A stretch of DNA of 20,854 bases, taken from NCBI GenBank assembly GCA_045587485.1, contig JAZNCI010000051.1, positions 1 to 20,854 on the forward strand. Reading direction: 5' to 3'. A program made the position numbers and the translations under genes. The first letter of the stretch is position 1. The number at the start of each line of letters is the position of its first letter. This stretch comes from SIG440 sp045587485. GTDB taxonomy: Bacteria; Bacillota; Clostridia; Monoglobales; Monoglobaceae. The notes under the pieces are model-generated. The model worked only from the letters and a program-made list of their open reading frames with translations. It was not told the DNA's origin and ran no database searches. Below, in pieces: positions 7,422 to 14,815 of this stretch.

Positions 7422-9998
7422 ATGAATACATATTTTGATGAAAAGAATATAAATAAGAGATTTTTCTTTATCACAGGAAAGACTTCTGACACATTTTGTG
7501 ATGAAGCTTTAAATGATGTTGATTTTGAGTTTTTATTAAACAGTGAGCTTGAAAGATGTGGTTACAGGCGTATTATATTTTACAGCAGAACGCAAAAGCT
7601 GTACTGCTTTAACCGTGAATCTTATGAGCTGACGCTTAACCCTAATCAGCCGAAAAAAGTTATGCATAAGGTAAGTCTTGGTCTTAAAGGCCCTCTTGGG
7701 GGCAAGCTTTTGTCTGGGAAAAAGCCTGAAGAAGAGAAAAAAGAAGAAAGTGGTGCATTGCATTTTGACAAAATGTCAGAGCTTGATGCGTTTAACAAGA
7801 TTGATGTTTGCATGTGTGATAAGGATATAAAAACCGCCATTGTATTTTCCAATGCGGAGGATTTTATAACCTTTTTCGGTGAGGTACGTACGGAACGCGG
7901 CAGTGAAAATATCCGCAGCAAGGTTTATGACTCATTCAACGAATATGACAATCTTGGCTATCAGAACAGCAATATTATGATTTTTGTGTTTCCTCAAAAG
8001 CCGCTTAATTCCATTTCGGACGAGTATTCAAGGAATACTATCTGGAATACATTTTTTAAACCTAAACTTGAAGAGAAAAACGCAAATGTTATAAACATTG
8101 GTATATCATCAGAAGCAGAGGTCAGGAATGCTATAAACTTGATAAGAATAAAGCACCGTCTTGAGGTTGATTATTCAAGTCTTGATGAAATGTGCCGCAT
8201 GCTTTACAGATATTTGTGCAAAAATCAGGAAACTCTTGTTGGACTTATGCAAAGACTTAGATTTTTGGCAGAAGATAACAGAAAGCTTGATATGGCTATG
8301 TGCGAGGAGCTTTGCGAAATGAAGAATAAAAAATCAGCCCTTGAGCGACTTGAAGAGCTTACGGGTATGGAAAGCGTAAAAGAACAAATCCGTACTTTTG
8401 TTAAAAAAGCTGAGATGAATAAAACGGTTAAAGATAATGGGTATATAGCAAGAATTGAGCCACAGCCGATATGCAACAATTTTCACGAGACCTTGCATCT
8501 TGCACTTACCGGTAATCCGGGAACAGGCAAGACAACGGTTGCAAACTTAATTGGTGAGATATATTATGAGCTTGGCTATTTGAAAAGCGGTCACACAAAA
8601 AAGGTAACAAGGGACGACCTTGTTGCAGGATATGTAGGACAGACTGCTATGAAAACAAAGGATGCTATTCAGGATGCTATGGGCGGAGTTCTGTTTATTG
8701 ACGAGGCTTATACATTAAAGCGTTCTGATAATAATGATAACGATTTTGGTCAAGAGGCAATTGATACCCTTGTTGAGGCTATGACTGCACAAAACGGTCA
8801 GTTTGCGTGCATAATTGCTGGATACCCAAAAGAAATTGCAAAATTTATTGACTCCAACCCGGGACTTGAAAGCCGCTTTAAGAGGATTATCAACATTGAC
8901 GACTATGCTCCGTCTGAGCTTATGGAAATATTTGAAAGGTATTCCGCAAAACAAAATTGTGTGACAGATGAAGAATTAGGTGAGCTTATGCCTTCGTTCT
9001 TTGAAAACTGGTACAGACAGCGAGATGAAAAATGGGGCAATGCCAGGAATGTTGAGAGTTTGCTTAAGGATATGTATGATCATTGGTGTATGAGGGGCGG
9101 AGAAAGAGATTCTTTGGGACGATATATATTAACAAAAGAAGATATTCCGGGAGAGCTTTCTGTGCATCTTGTTCCGCTTTCGGTATCGAAAAAAGCGGCT
9201 ATTGATGAGCTTGAAAGCTTAATTGGTCTTGATGGAGTGAAAAATCAAATTGCTGCACTCAGAAGAAGAATTGCAATAGGCGGCAGCAGCGAGCCGGGAC
9301 ATTATCGCTTTGAAGGAAACCCGGGAACGGGTAAAACAACTGTGGCAAGACTTCTTGGAAGCATCTTCTGCGAAGTAGGTGTTTTAAGAACAGACAATGT
9401 TGTTGAGGTATCCCGTGCAGACCTTGTGGCAGAATACGAGGGGCAAACTGCCTCAAAAACTTTGAAAGTGTTGGAAAGTGCTCTTGATGGGGTCTTGTTT
9501 GTGGATGAAGCATACACTCTTTGTGATAGTAATGACCGTGGCGGTTTTGGAAAAGAAGCGCTTAATACGATACTTTCGTTTATGGAGAATAACCGTGACA
9601 GAATTTGCGTTATATTTGCGGGCTATCATGACGATATTCAAAGATTGATTGATTCAAACGATGGATTTGCATCAAGGTTTTCTGACCCCATAGTGTTTGA
9701 GGATTATAACTCTGCTGAGCTGTTGGAGATACTCAAGCTTTATTGCAAAAAAGAAGGTTTTATCTGTGAAGAAAAATTTTTGCAAAAATCTGCTCAGATT
9801 TTTGAATTGTGGCTTGAAAATAAATCAGATAGCTTTGGTAATGCGAGAGATGTGAGAAAGTATATGGAAAAGTGTATTGACACACTTTATGAGCGTCTTG
9901 AAAAACAGTATGGATTAAGCAATATTCCAAATGAAGCAAAGACTTTGTTTACCGGAGCGGATGTGCCGATTGAATATAACTTTTTGTTTGTGAAATAA
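7422..9998 (+). CDS. Tandem two-domain AAA+ ATPase of the CbxX/CfxQ (SpoVK-like) family
   Basis: An 858-residue protein. The first 300 or so residues form an unassigned N-terminal region with a Lys/Glu-rich linker near 100-110. AAA domain 1 has Walker A GNPGTGKT (364-371), Walker B GVLFIDEAYTL (D427, E428) and GLESRFKRI as the arginine-bearing motif. AAA domain 2 has Walker A GNPGTGKT (632-639), Walker B GVLFVDEAYTL (D695, E696) and GFASRFSDP. Both keep all core residues and look active. Members of this family (CbbX, EccA, SpoVK) are hexameric remodelling ATPases acting on protein complexes. It is cytoplasmic, with no membrane segment. Placed among six ribbon-module proteins, it is the probable motor of the cluster, but its substrate is not evident from sequence. 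Confidence 0.92.
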   Translation: MNTYFDEKNINKRFFFITGKTSDTFCDEALNDVDFEFLLNSELERCGYRRIIFYSRTQKLYCFNRESYELTLNPNQPKKVMHKVSLGLKGPLGGKLLSGKKPEEEKKEESGALHFDKMSELDAFNKIDVCMCDKDIKTAIVFSNAEDFITFFGEVRTERGSENIRSKVYDSFNEYDNLGYQNSNIMIFVFPQKPLNSISDEYSRNTIWNTFFKPKLEEKNANVINIGISSEAEVRNAINLIRIKHRLEVDYSSLDEMCRMLYRYLCKNQETLVGLMQRLRFLAEDNRKLDMAMCEELCEMKNKKSALERLEELTGMESVKEQIRTFVKKAEMNKTVKDNGYIARIEPQPICNNFHETLHLALTGNPGTGKTTVANLIGEIYYELGYLKSGHTKKVTRDDLVAGYVGQTAMKTKDAIQDAMGGVLFIDEAYTLKRSDNNDNDFGQEAIDTLVEAMTAQNGQFACIIAGYPKEIAKFIDSNPGLESRFKRIINIDDYAPSELMEIFERYSAKQNCVTDEELGELMPSFFENWYRQRDEKWGNARNVESLLKDMYDHWCMRGGERDSLGRYILTKEDIPGELSVHLVPLSVSKKAAIDELESLIGLDGVKNQIAALRRRIAIGGSSEPGHYRFEGNPGTGKTTVARLLGSIFCEVGVLRTDNVVEVSRADLVAEYEGQTASKTLKVLESALDGVLFVDEAYTLCDSNDRGGFGKEALNTILSFMENNRDRICVIFAGYHDDIQRLIDSNDGFASRFSDPIVFEDYNSAELLEILKLYCKKEGFICEEKFLQKSAQIFELWLENKSDSFGNARDVRKYMEKCIDTLYERLEKQYGLSNIPNEAKTLFTGADVPIEYNFLFVK

Positions 9999-10020
9999 AC
10001 TATGATGGTAGGTAATACAA

Positions 10021-10857
10021 ATGAGTGAAAAATGTTGGGTTTGTAAAAATGAAATAAGTATTAGCGATGAAAAATGCCCCGTTTGCGGATTTAATGAATT
10101 ACATAAAGCTTTTATCAATAAAGAAGATGCAGAAAACTGGATGAAAACAGTCGTTGAGCCGTGGCGTAAACAATGGAAAAGAACACTAATTAAAAAATAT
10201 ACTTTTACTTCTGTACCAACAAATGCCCGTAGGCTTTATGGGTTAAAAACCTTAATAATAAATGAAGACGGCAGTCGTGAAATAGGTAATTTAGACTATG
10301 GTAATGCAGATGTTACAGATGTTTATAATGCATGGCTGCTTAACGATGATTTAGTGAAAAGAACAAAAAACGGATATAAGATTGAAGGTGACTTTAAAAG
10401 AGAAAAATTAGCCTTTTTCGGTAAAGACGGTAAATTGGTTGGTGATATTTGGGAAGGAGAAAAAGATGGTATTCCTATGTCTGTTGTCTATGAAGATATG
10501 AAAATTGATAAAGATATCAATGAAGATGTATTAAATAAATATTGTTGGATGGTGCATACGCATCTTACTAAAAATGGACAAGTTTTTGACTTTTCACAAT
10601 CAGATATTAATGTTTTACTACATTCTCCGCTTTTGGGGCATATAAAGTATTTTTCTATTCTAAACATAGATGGTAAATTTAGGAATTTGGATCTAACTAA
10701 AATTGACAAAATAATAGAAATGGAAGGTGTTGAAAATTTTGGAGCTCTACCAAACGTTGAAAAAAGGAAAAAGTGGATTGAATTGAGTTTAAAAGAAATG
10801 ATAGATGAGGAACAGGTAGATGCTTCAGGCGATGGGAATATATTAAGAAGCGTTTGA
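10021..10857 (+). CDS. Zinc-ribbon module fused to a possible JAMM/MPN-like domain
   Basis: A 278-residue protein. The zinc ribbon (C5, C8, C19, C22) and ELHKAFINKEDAENWM match the shared module closely, with VVEPW at the end instead of VVEPY. The rest has no pentads, LRRs or membrane segment. Residues 179-195 read HTHLTKNGQVFDFSQSD, giving H179, H181, S192 and D195, the H-x-H...S-x-x-D arrangement of JAMM/MPN metallo-isopeptidases; the HxH-to-Ser spacing (ten residues) is longer than the classical seven. E145 in DIWEGEKDG could be the upstream catalytic Glu. After the motif comes a strand-like YFSILNIDGKFRNLDL, as in many phage-type JAB domains. If real, it would be a Zn-dependent peptidase carried by the family tag. 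Family membership by the tag is firm; the JAMM call is moderate. Confidence 0.8.
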   Translation: MSEKCWVCKNEISISDEKCPVCGFNELHKAFINKEDAENWMKTVVEPWRKQWKRTLIKKYTFTSVPTNARRLYGLKTLIINEDGSREIGNLDYGNADVTDVYNAWLLNDDLVKRTKNGYKIEGDFKREKLAFFGKDGKLVGDIWEGEKDGIPMSVVYEDMKIDKDINEDVLNKYCWMVHTHLTKNGQVFDFSQSDINVLLHSPLLGHIKYFSILNIDGKFRNLDLTKIDKIIEMEGVENFGALPNVEKRKKWIELSLKEMIDEEQVDASGDGNILRSV

Positions 10858-10916
10858 TGTATAAGGAAATGTCAATTTCTTATTTATGAAATATACTGCG
10901 ATGAGGAGTGAAATAG

Positions 10917-13490
10917 ATGAGCGAAAAATGTCCTGTTTGTAAAAATGCGGTATCAGTTGCAGATGTAAAATGTAATGTTTGCGGCTTCAGTGACTTACAT
11001 AAAGATTTTATCAATAAAGAAGATGCTGAAAACTGGATGAAATCTGTTGTTGAACCGTATAGGGAAGTATATAGTGAAAGCCTAAAAAAAGGACCTGAAG
11101 TTGAATATAACAGTGCAGGCTATGACCGAATGGGATATGATCGTAGCGGTTATGACAAAGATGGATATAACCGTCAAGGCTACAATAAAGACGGTTATCA
11201 CAAGCTTAGTGGATTAAATCGTGAAGGTTACGATAAAGACGGATACAATAAAGATGGGTATAACCATAAAGGGTATGACCGTGACGGGTTCAACCGTAGC
11301 GGGTATGACAAAGACGGCTACGGGAAAGACGGTTATAATATGAAAGGCTATAATAGATATGGTTTTGATCGTAGTGGGTATAATTCTGCCGGGTATGATC
11401 GCAATGGATTTAATCGTTCGGGATTTAATAAAGACGGTTTCGATAAAGATGGATATGATTGTAATGGATTTAAAGACGGATATAATCGAGATGGGTATGA
11501 TGAAGCCGGATTTAACAGAGCAGGTTATGATAAACAAGGTTTTGACAAAAGCGGCTTTAATAAAAAAGGATATAATCGTAACGGACTTGATAGAAACGGT
11601 TATTTTGTAAGTGGATATAATAGAAACGGATATGACAAGGATGGATATGATAGGAATGGTTTTAACAAAGATGGTTTAAACCGTTTTGGTGCTCATCAAA
11701 GTGAATTTGACAATGAGGGTTATCATAAACTTACCGGTTTCAATGTAAATGGGTACAACCGAGATGGCTTTGATGTTGACGGACGTGATCATAATGGGCA
11801 TAAAAGGGGATATAAAAAGAAAAGAGCAATTTTAATAACAAGTTTAATATGTTCAGTAGCCCTACTTTTAATTATTATATTTTACCCTCAATTAGCTGCA
11901 AGATATAATCGGTCTAAATATGAAATTGAAGGAACAACCGTTATTAAATATATAGGCAAAAATAAGGTTGCCAATATTCCGGATGGGATAACTGTTATTG
12001 GAAATGATGCATTTCGAGACTGTGAAATTCTAGAGGAATTGGTGATACCAAATAGCGTAACAACAATCGGTAATAGTGCGTTTAGAAAATGCACTGCTAT
12101 AAAAGAAATAATAATACCAAACAGCGTAACTGATATTGGGTGGGAAGCTTTTGCTAATTGTGATAATTTGACTAGTGTAGTGCTTTCTGATGGCGTAATA
12201 AATTTAAAAGAGAATACATTTAAAGGTTGTGTAAAGTTAACAAATGTAAAACTTCCTAATAATTTAACAAGTACTGGTGTTGGAACTTTTTACGGCTGTA
12301 GTAGTCTTGAAACGATTAATATACCTAAAAGTGTGAATAAAATTGATAATTATACTTTTGCAAATTGTGTGAAATTAGTTGATTTCGAAATTCCTAATAG
12401 TGTAAAAAGTATAGGTTATAGTGCATTTAAAGATTGCGATAGTCTCACGGATATAATAATCCCAGAAGGAATTACAGCCATAGGTCGTTGTGCCTTTGAA
12501 AGTTGTAAGAATATGTCTAGTATTGTATTCCCAGAGAGCTTAACGCAAATAGGAGATAATGCATTTGCGTATTGTCAAGTTTTAGATGATATTTTGGTCC
12601 CTAATAGTGTATCTATAATAGGAGATAGCGCCTTTTTAAATACAAAATGGTATAATAATCATACGGATGGTATGGTGATTGCTGGGAAAGTTTTGTATTC
12701 ATATAAAGGGAATACATCACCAAGTGGGGAAATAACCATCCCTGATGGTGTTTCTGTTATCAATAAAGCAATATTTAAAGGCTGCAAAGAATTAAAAAGA
12801 ATCACTTTACCCGCAAGTTTGACAAGTATCAGAGAAAGTGTTTTTGAAGAGTGCGATGGACTAACGGAACTTATTATACCAAATGGTGTAAATTATATTG
12901 GTAAAGCTGCGTTTTTGGGATGTGACAATTTAGCTAATATAGCATTGCCGAGCACCGTCACTCATATTGGATATAGTGCTTTTGCCAATTGCGATGCGTT
13001 AACTGAGTTAAAATTGCCTGAGAATCTGAAAAGTATAGAGTTGTTGGGATTAAAGTCTTGTGAAAATTTGAAAAAATTAATATTACCTAAAAATATTACA
13101 ACAATACCTGAAGAGGCGTTTGAAGAGTATAAAAATTTAACGGAGATTGTAATTCCTTATGGCGTGGTCGAAATAGGAAGAAGTGCTTTTTATAAATGCG
13201 AAAATTTGAAAAGCATAACGATACCCAAAAGTGTAAAAAAAATAGGATGGCATGCTTTTGCTCAATGCTACAAATTGGAAAATCTGACTATACCAAACAG
13301 CGTAATTGAAATTGGCGATTGGGCATTTTCGTGTTGCTATGCGTTGACAACATTAAAAATACCAGAAAGCGTAATCACTATGGGAAAAGATCCATTTCGG
13401 TTTTGTAATGATTTGAAAACCGTTTATGTCCCGTCACATCTAAAAGCAGATTATGATGTGGAAAACAATACAGAAATAATCTATTATTAA
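10917..13490 (+). CDS. Zinc ribbon, pentad repeats, internal membrane helix, BspA-type LRR
   Basis: An 857-residue protein, ATG preceded by GAGGAG. Order: a zinc ribbon (C5, C8, C19, C22); DLHKDFINKEDAENWM; about 48 pentads (68 to about 295); a basic GYKKKR cluster; one hydrophobic helix (about 304-326, ILITSLICSVALLLIIIF); and about 20 BspA-type LRR units (about 340-850). Lysines just before the helix predict an inside N-terminus, which puts the LRRs outside the cell. This is a type II signal-anchor arrangement, opposite to the tail-anchored protein at 492. LRRs outside could bind surface or host ligands; the cytoplasmic ribbon and pentads could connect to the AAA+ machinery. It carries two hexad breaks, GYHKLS and GYHKLT. 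Role inferred only from architecture. Confidence 0.85.
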   Translation: MSEKCPVCKNAVSVADVKCNVCGFSDLHKDFINKEDAENWMKSVVEPYREVYSESLKKGPEVEYNSAGYDRMGYDRSGYDKDGYNRQGYNKDGYHKLSGLNREGYDKDGYNKDGYNHKGYDRDGFNRSGYDKDGYGKDGYNMKGYNRYGFDRSGYNSAGYDRNGFNRSGFNKDGFDKDGYDCNGFKDGYNRDGYDEAGFNRAGYDKQGFDKSGFNKKGYNRNGLDRNGYFVSGYNRNGYDKDGYDRNGFNKDGLNRFGAHQSEFDNEGYHKLTGFNVNGYNRDGFDVDGRDHNGHKRGYKKKRAILITSLICSVALLLIIIFYPQLAARYNRSKYEIEGTTVIKYIGKNKVANIPDGITVIGNDAFRDCEILEELVIPNSVTTIGNSAFRKCTAIKEIIIPNSVTDIGWEAFANCDNLTSVVLSDGVINLKENTFKGCVKLTNVKLPNNLTSTGVGTFYGCSSLETINIPKSVNKIDNYTFANCVKLVDFEIPNSVKSIGYSAFKDCDSLTDIIIPEGITAIGRCAFESCKNMSSIVFPESLTQIGDNAFAYCQVLDDILVPNSVSIIGDSAFLNTKWYNNHTDGMVIAGKVLYSYKGNTSPSGEITIPDGVSVINKAIFKGCKELKRITLPASLTSIRESVFEECDGLTELIIPNGVNYIGKAAFLGCDNLANIALPSTVTHIGYSAFANCDALTELKLPENLKSIELLGLKSCENLKKLILPKNITTIPEEAFEEYKNLTEIVIPYGVVEIGRSAFYKCENLKSITIPKSVKKIGWHAFAQCYKLENLTIPNSVIEIGDWAFSCCYALTTLKIPESVITMGKDPFRFCNDLKTVYVPSHLKADYDVENNTEIIYY
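11118..11810 (+). repeat. Coding tandem repeat, 15-nt unit (GYDKD-like pentads)
   Basis: About 48 units of G-[YF]-[ND]-x-x, lying between the conserved ribbon stretch and the basic residues before the membrane helix. Hexad units at 11193-11210 (GYHKLS) and 11718-11735 (GYHKLT) interrupt the phase, and one unit is shortened (GFKD, near 11470). The block FGAHQSEFDNEGYHKLTGFN near the end has a clear counterpart in the tract at 666-1571. Confidence 0.88.
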
Positions 13491-13503
13491 GGAGGGGAAG
13501 ATA

Positions 13504-13713
13504 ATGAAATTCGGATTTAGGACACCGTCATTAAAGAAATCAATCAGTGCAAGGACCACCGGAAGGCTTAATCGTGCAATAAAGAAAGCCATAATTCCGG
13601 GATACGGCAAAAAAGGAATAGGGATGTTCAGCGATCCTGAGAAGGCACTTTACAACAAAGTATATAATAAAACAAGCTTTGGCCTTTCGGATATACTCAA
13701 GAAAATGAAATAA
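13504..13713 (+). CDS. Small basic phage-type protein
   Basis: A 69-residue, Lys/Arg-rich protein (MKFGFRTPSLKKSISARTTG...) with an excellent GGAGGGG site 6 nt before ATG. It ends LSDILKKMK. Short proteins with the same opening and an inner GYGKKG...YNKVYNKT pattern are familiar to me from Firmicute prophages and mobile elements, where they have no assigned function. There are no cysteines, membrane segments or recognisable DNA-binding fold; the charge would suit nucleic-acid or membrane binding. It is the last gene before the terminator, 13 nt after the large LRR gene, so it is probably co-transcribed with the cluster. It could hint that the cluster moved on a mobile element. Confidence 0.75.
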   Translation: MKFGFRTPSLKKSISARTTGRLNRAIKKAIIPGYGKKGIGMFSDPEKALYNKVYNKTSFGLSDILKKMK

Positions 13714-13722
13714 TCACTTATT

Positions 13723-13761
13723 AAAGCGTGGGCAATAACTAAAAATTGCTTACGCTTTTTT
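13723..13761 (+). terminator. Rho-independent terminator closing the zinc-ribbon cluster
   Basis: AAGCGTGGGCAAT (13724-13736) pairs with ATTGCTTACGCTT (13745-13757) in a 13-bp stem with two adjacent G-U pairs and an 8-nt loop, followed directly by a T run. It lies 11 nt after the stop of the small basic gene. Confidence 0.88.
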
Positions 13762-13805
13762 AATAAAAATTTTACAATTCCCATTATATGTCCATCTAAG
13801 CGCTG

Positions 13806-13811
13806 TATAAT
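13806..13811 (+). promoter_or_regulatory. Candidate -10 box for the three-paralogue operon
   Basis: A perfect TATAAT stands 31 nt before ATG 13842, after the terminator. I see no good -35 at 16-18 nt upstream, so the promoter is plausible mainly by position. Confidence 0.45.
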
Positions 13812-13841
13812 TAAATTAAAACTAATATAAGGGGGATTATT

Positions 13842-14801
13842 ATGTCTAACAGAATGATGAAGAAAAGTGAATTGGTGTATTGCGAGAATTGCCACAAATT
13901 TTGCACGATTGATACATGGATGGATAATTGGATGTATTTTTTTGATGTTGTTGAAGGGGGTGGTTTTACAAGGAGTCTTATACAAAAGCAGCATGCTTCC
14001 ATCGGTGAAAATAGATTTATTCCCGGAAATTATCCTCATTATGAAGGCGTTTGTGATTCTTGTGCAAAAGAACTTAAGAATGCAACGTTTGTTGACACGA
14101 AACATCCGATTGGTCAGTACATTAAAGCGGTAGAAATGCTTAATGCCGGATTAAACCAAATGGAAGCTGTTATAAAATATGATATACAGAATAATCTATC
14201 TTTAGATTTGCTGGATAAAATTTATCATAATGGTTTAGAAAGTCTTAAAAACACAAAACCCAATGGGAAAAAACAAAAACGAAAAGCAGTAGAAAAATTT
14301 TTAGGACGCGCTCAGTGGTTTATTCAAGAATACATATCAATACAGATAGAACAAATGGCTGAGTATAAAAAAGTAATGGATTATTACGAAAATGCAAGAA
14401 CACAGGCACAAAAATTTGTTGAAAAGTGTGACGGAGACATGTGTTTATATTTCTCAGCTATTGATTTCTATTATTGCGATGAAGGCGAACTAGACTATAC
14501 TGTCCCGGGTACTACAATGCCGGTTCAATATAGAGATATAGAAATGGAAAGAAAAAGAAAGAAGATTCTTTCTGATTATTATATTCAAGAACCCCAAAAG
14601 GAATTGCTACAAACAGATAAAGAAGAAAGATGTCATTTTTTCAAGGGTCCAGTTTGTATGTCAAAAAACGAGATGTTGCGAATTATAAATAACGAAAGGC
14701 TTCTTAATTGCAGATGGAAAATACACTCATATTTTGATGATTTTAATATGTCATTGGTGAATAAGGTATTAAAGTTGAATCTGTGGAATGTGGAAGAATA
14801 A
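13842..14801 (+). CDS. Cysteine-motif helical protein, paralogue 1 of 3
   Basis: A 319-residue protein, ATG preceded by GGGGG. The N-terminus has YCENCHKFC (C14, C17, C21) and later HYEGVCDSC (C71, C74), which together could make a four-cysteine zinc site split by about 50 residues. The body (about 85-215) is mostly helical and charged, with LLDKIYHNGLESL and a stretch ending WFIQEYISIQIEQ. The C-terminus, MSKNEMLRIINNERLLNC, followed by MSLVNKVLKL, is conserved in the next gene. There is no signal peptide or membrane helix, so it is probably cytoplasmic. I do not recognise the family. Two relatives follow directly, suggesting tandem duplication. It differs from the zinc-ribbon module of the upstream cluster in spacing and surrounding residues. 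Confidence 0.82.
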   Translation: MSNRMMKKSELVYCENCHKFCTIDTWMDNWMYFFDVVEGGGFTRSLIQKQHASIGENRFIPGNYPHYEGVCDSCAKELKNATFVDTKHPIGQYIKAVEMLNAGLNQMEAVIKYDIQNNLSLDLLDKIYHNGLESLKNTKPNGKKQKRKAVEKFLGRAQWFIQEYISIQIEQMAEYKKVMDYYENARTQAQKFVEKCDGDMCLYFSAIDFYYCDEGELDYTVPGTTMPVQYRDIEMERKRKKILSDYYIQEPQKELLQTDKEERCHFFKGPVCMSKNEMLRIINNERLLNCRWKIHSYFDDFNMSLVNKVLKLNLWNVEE

Positions 14802-14809
14802 GGGGGGGG
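14802..14809 (+). promoter_or_regulatory. G8 homopolymer acting as ribosome binding site
   Basis: Eight G residues directly follow the stop codon of paralogue 1 and stand 6 nt before ATG 14816. They are the only Shine-Dalgarno-like sequence for paralogue 2. Length change by slippage could alter spacing and translation rate. Confidence 0.55.
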
Positions 14810-14815
14810 ATTATT

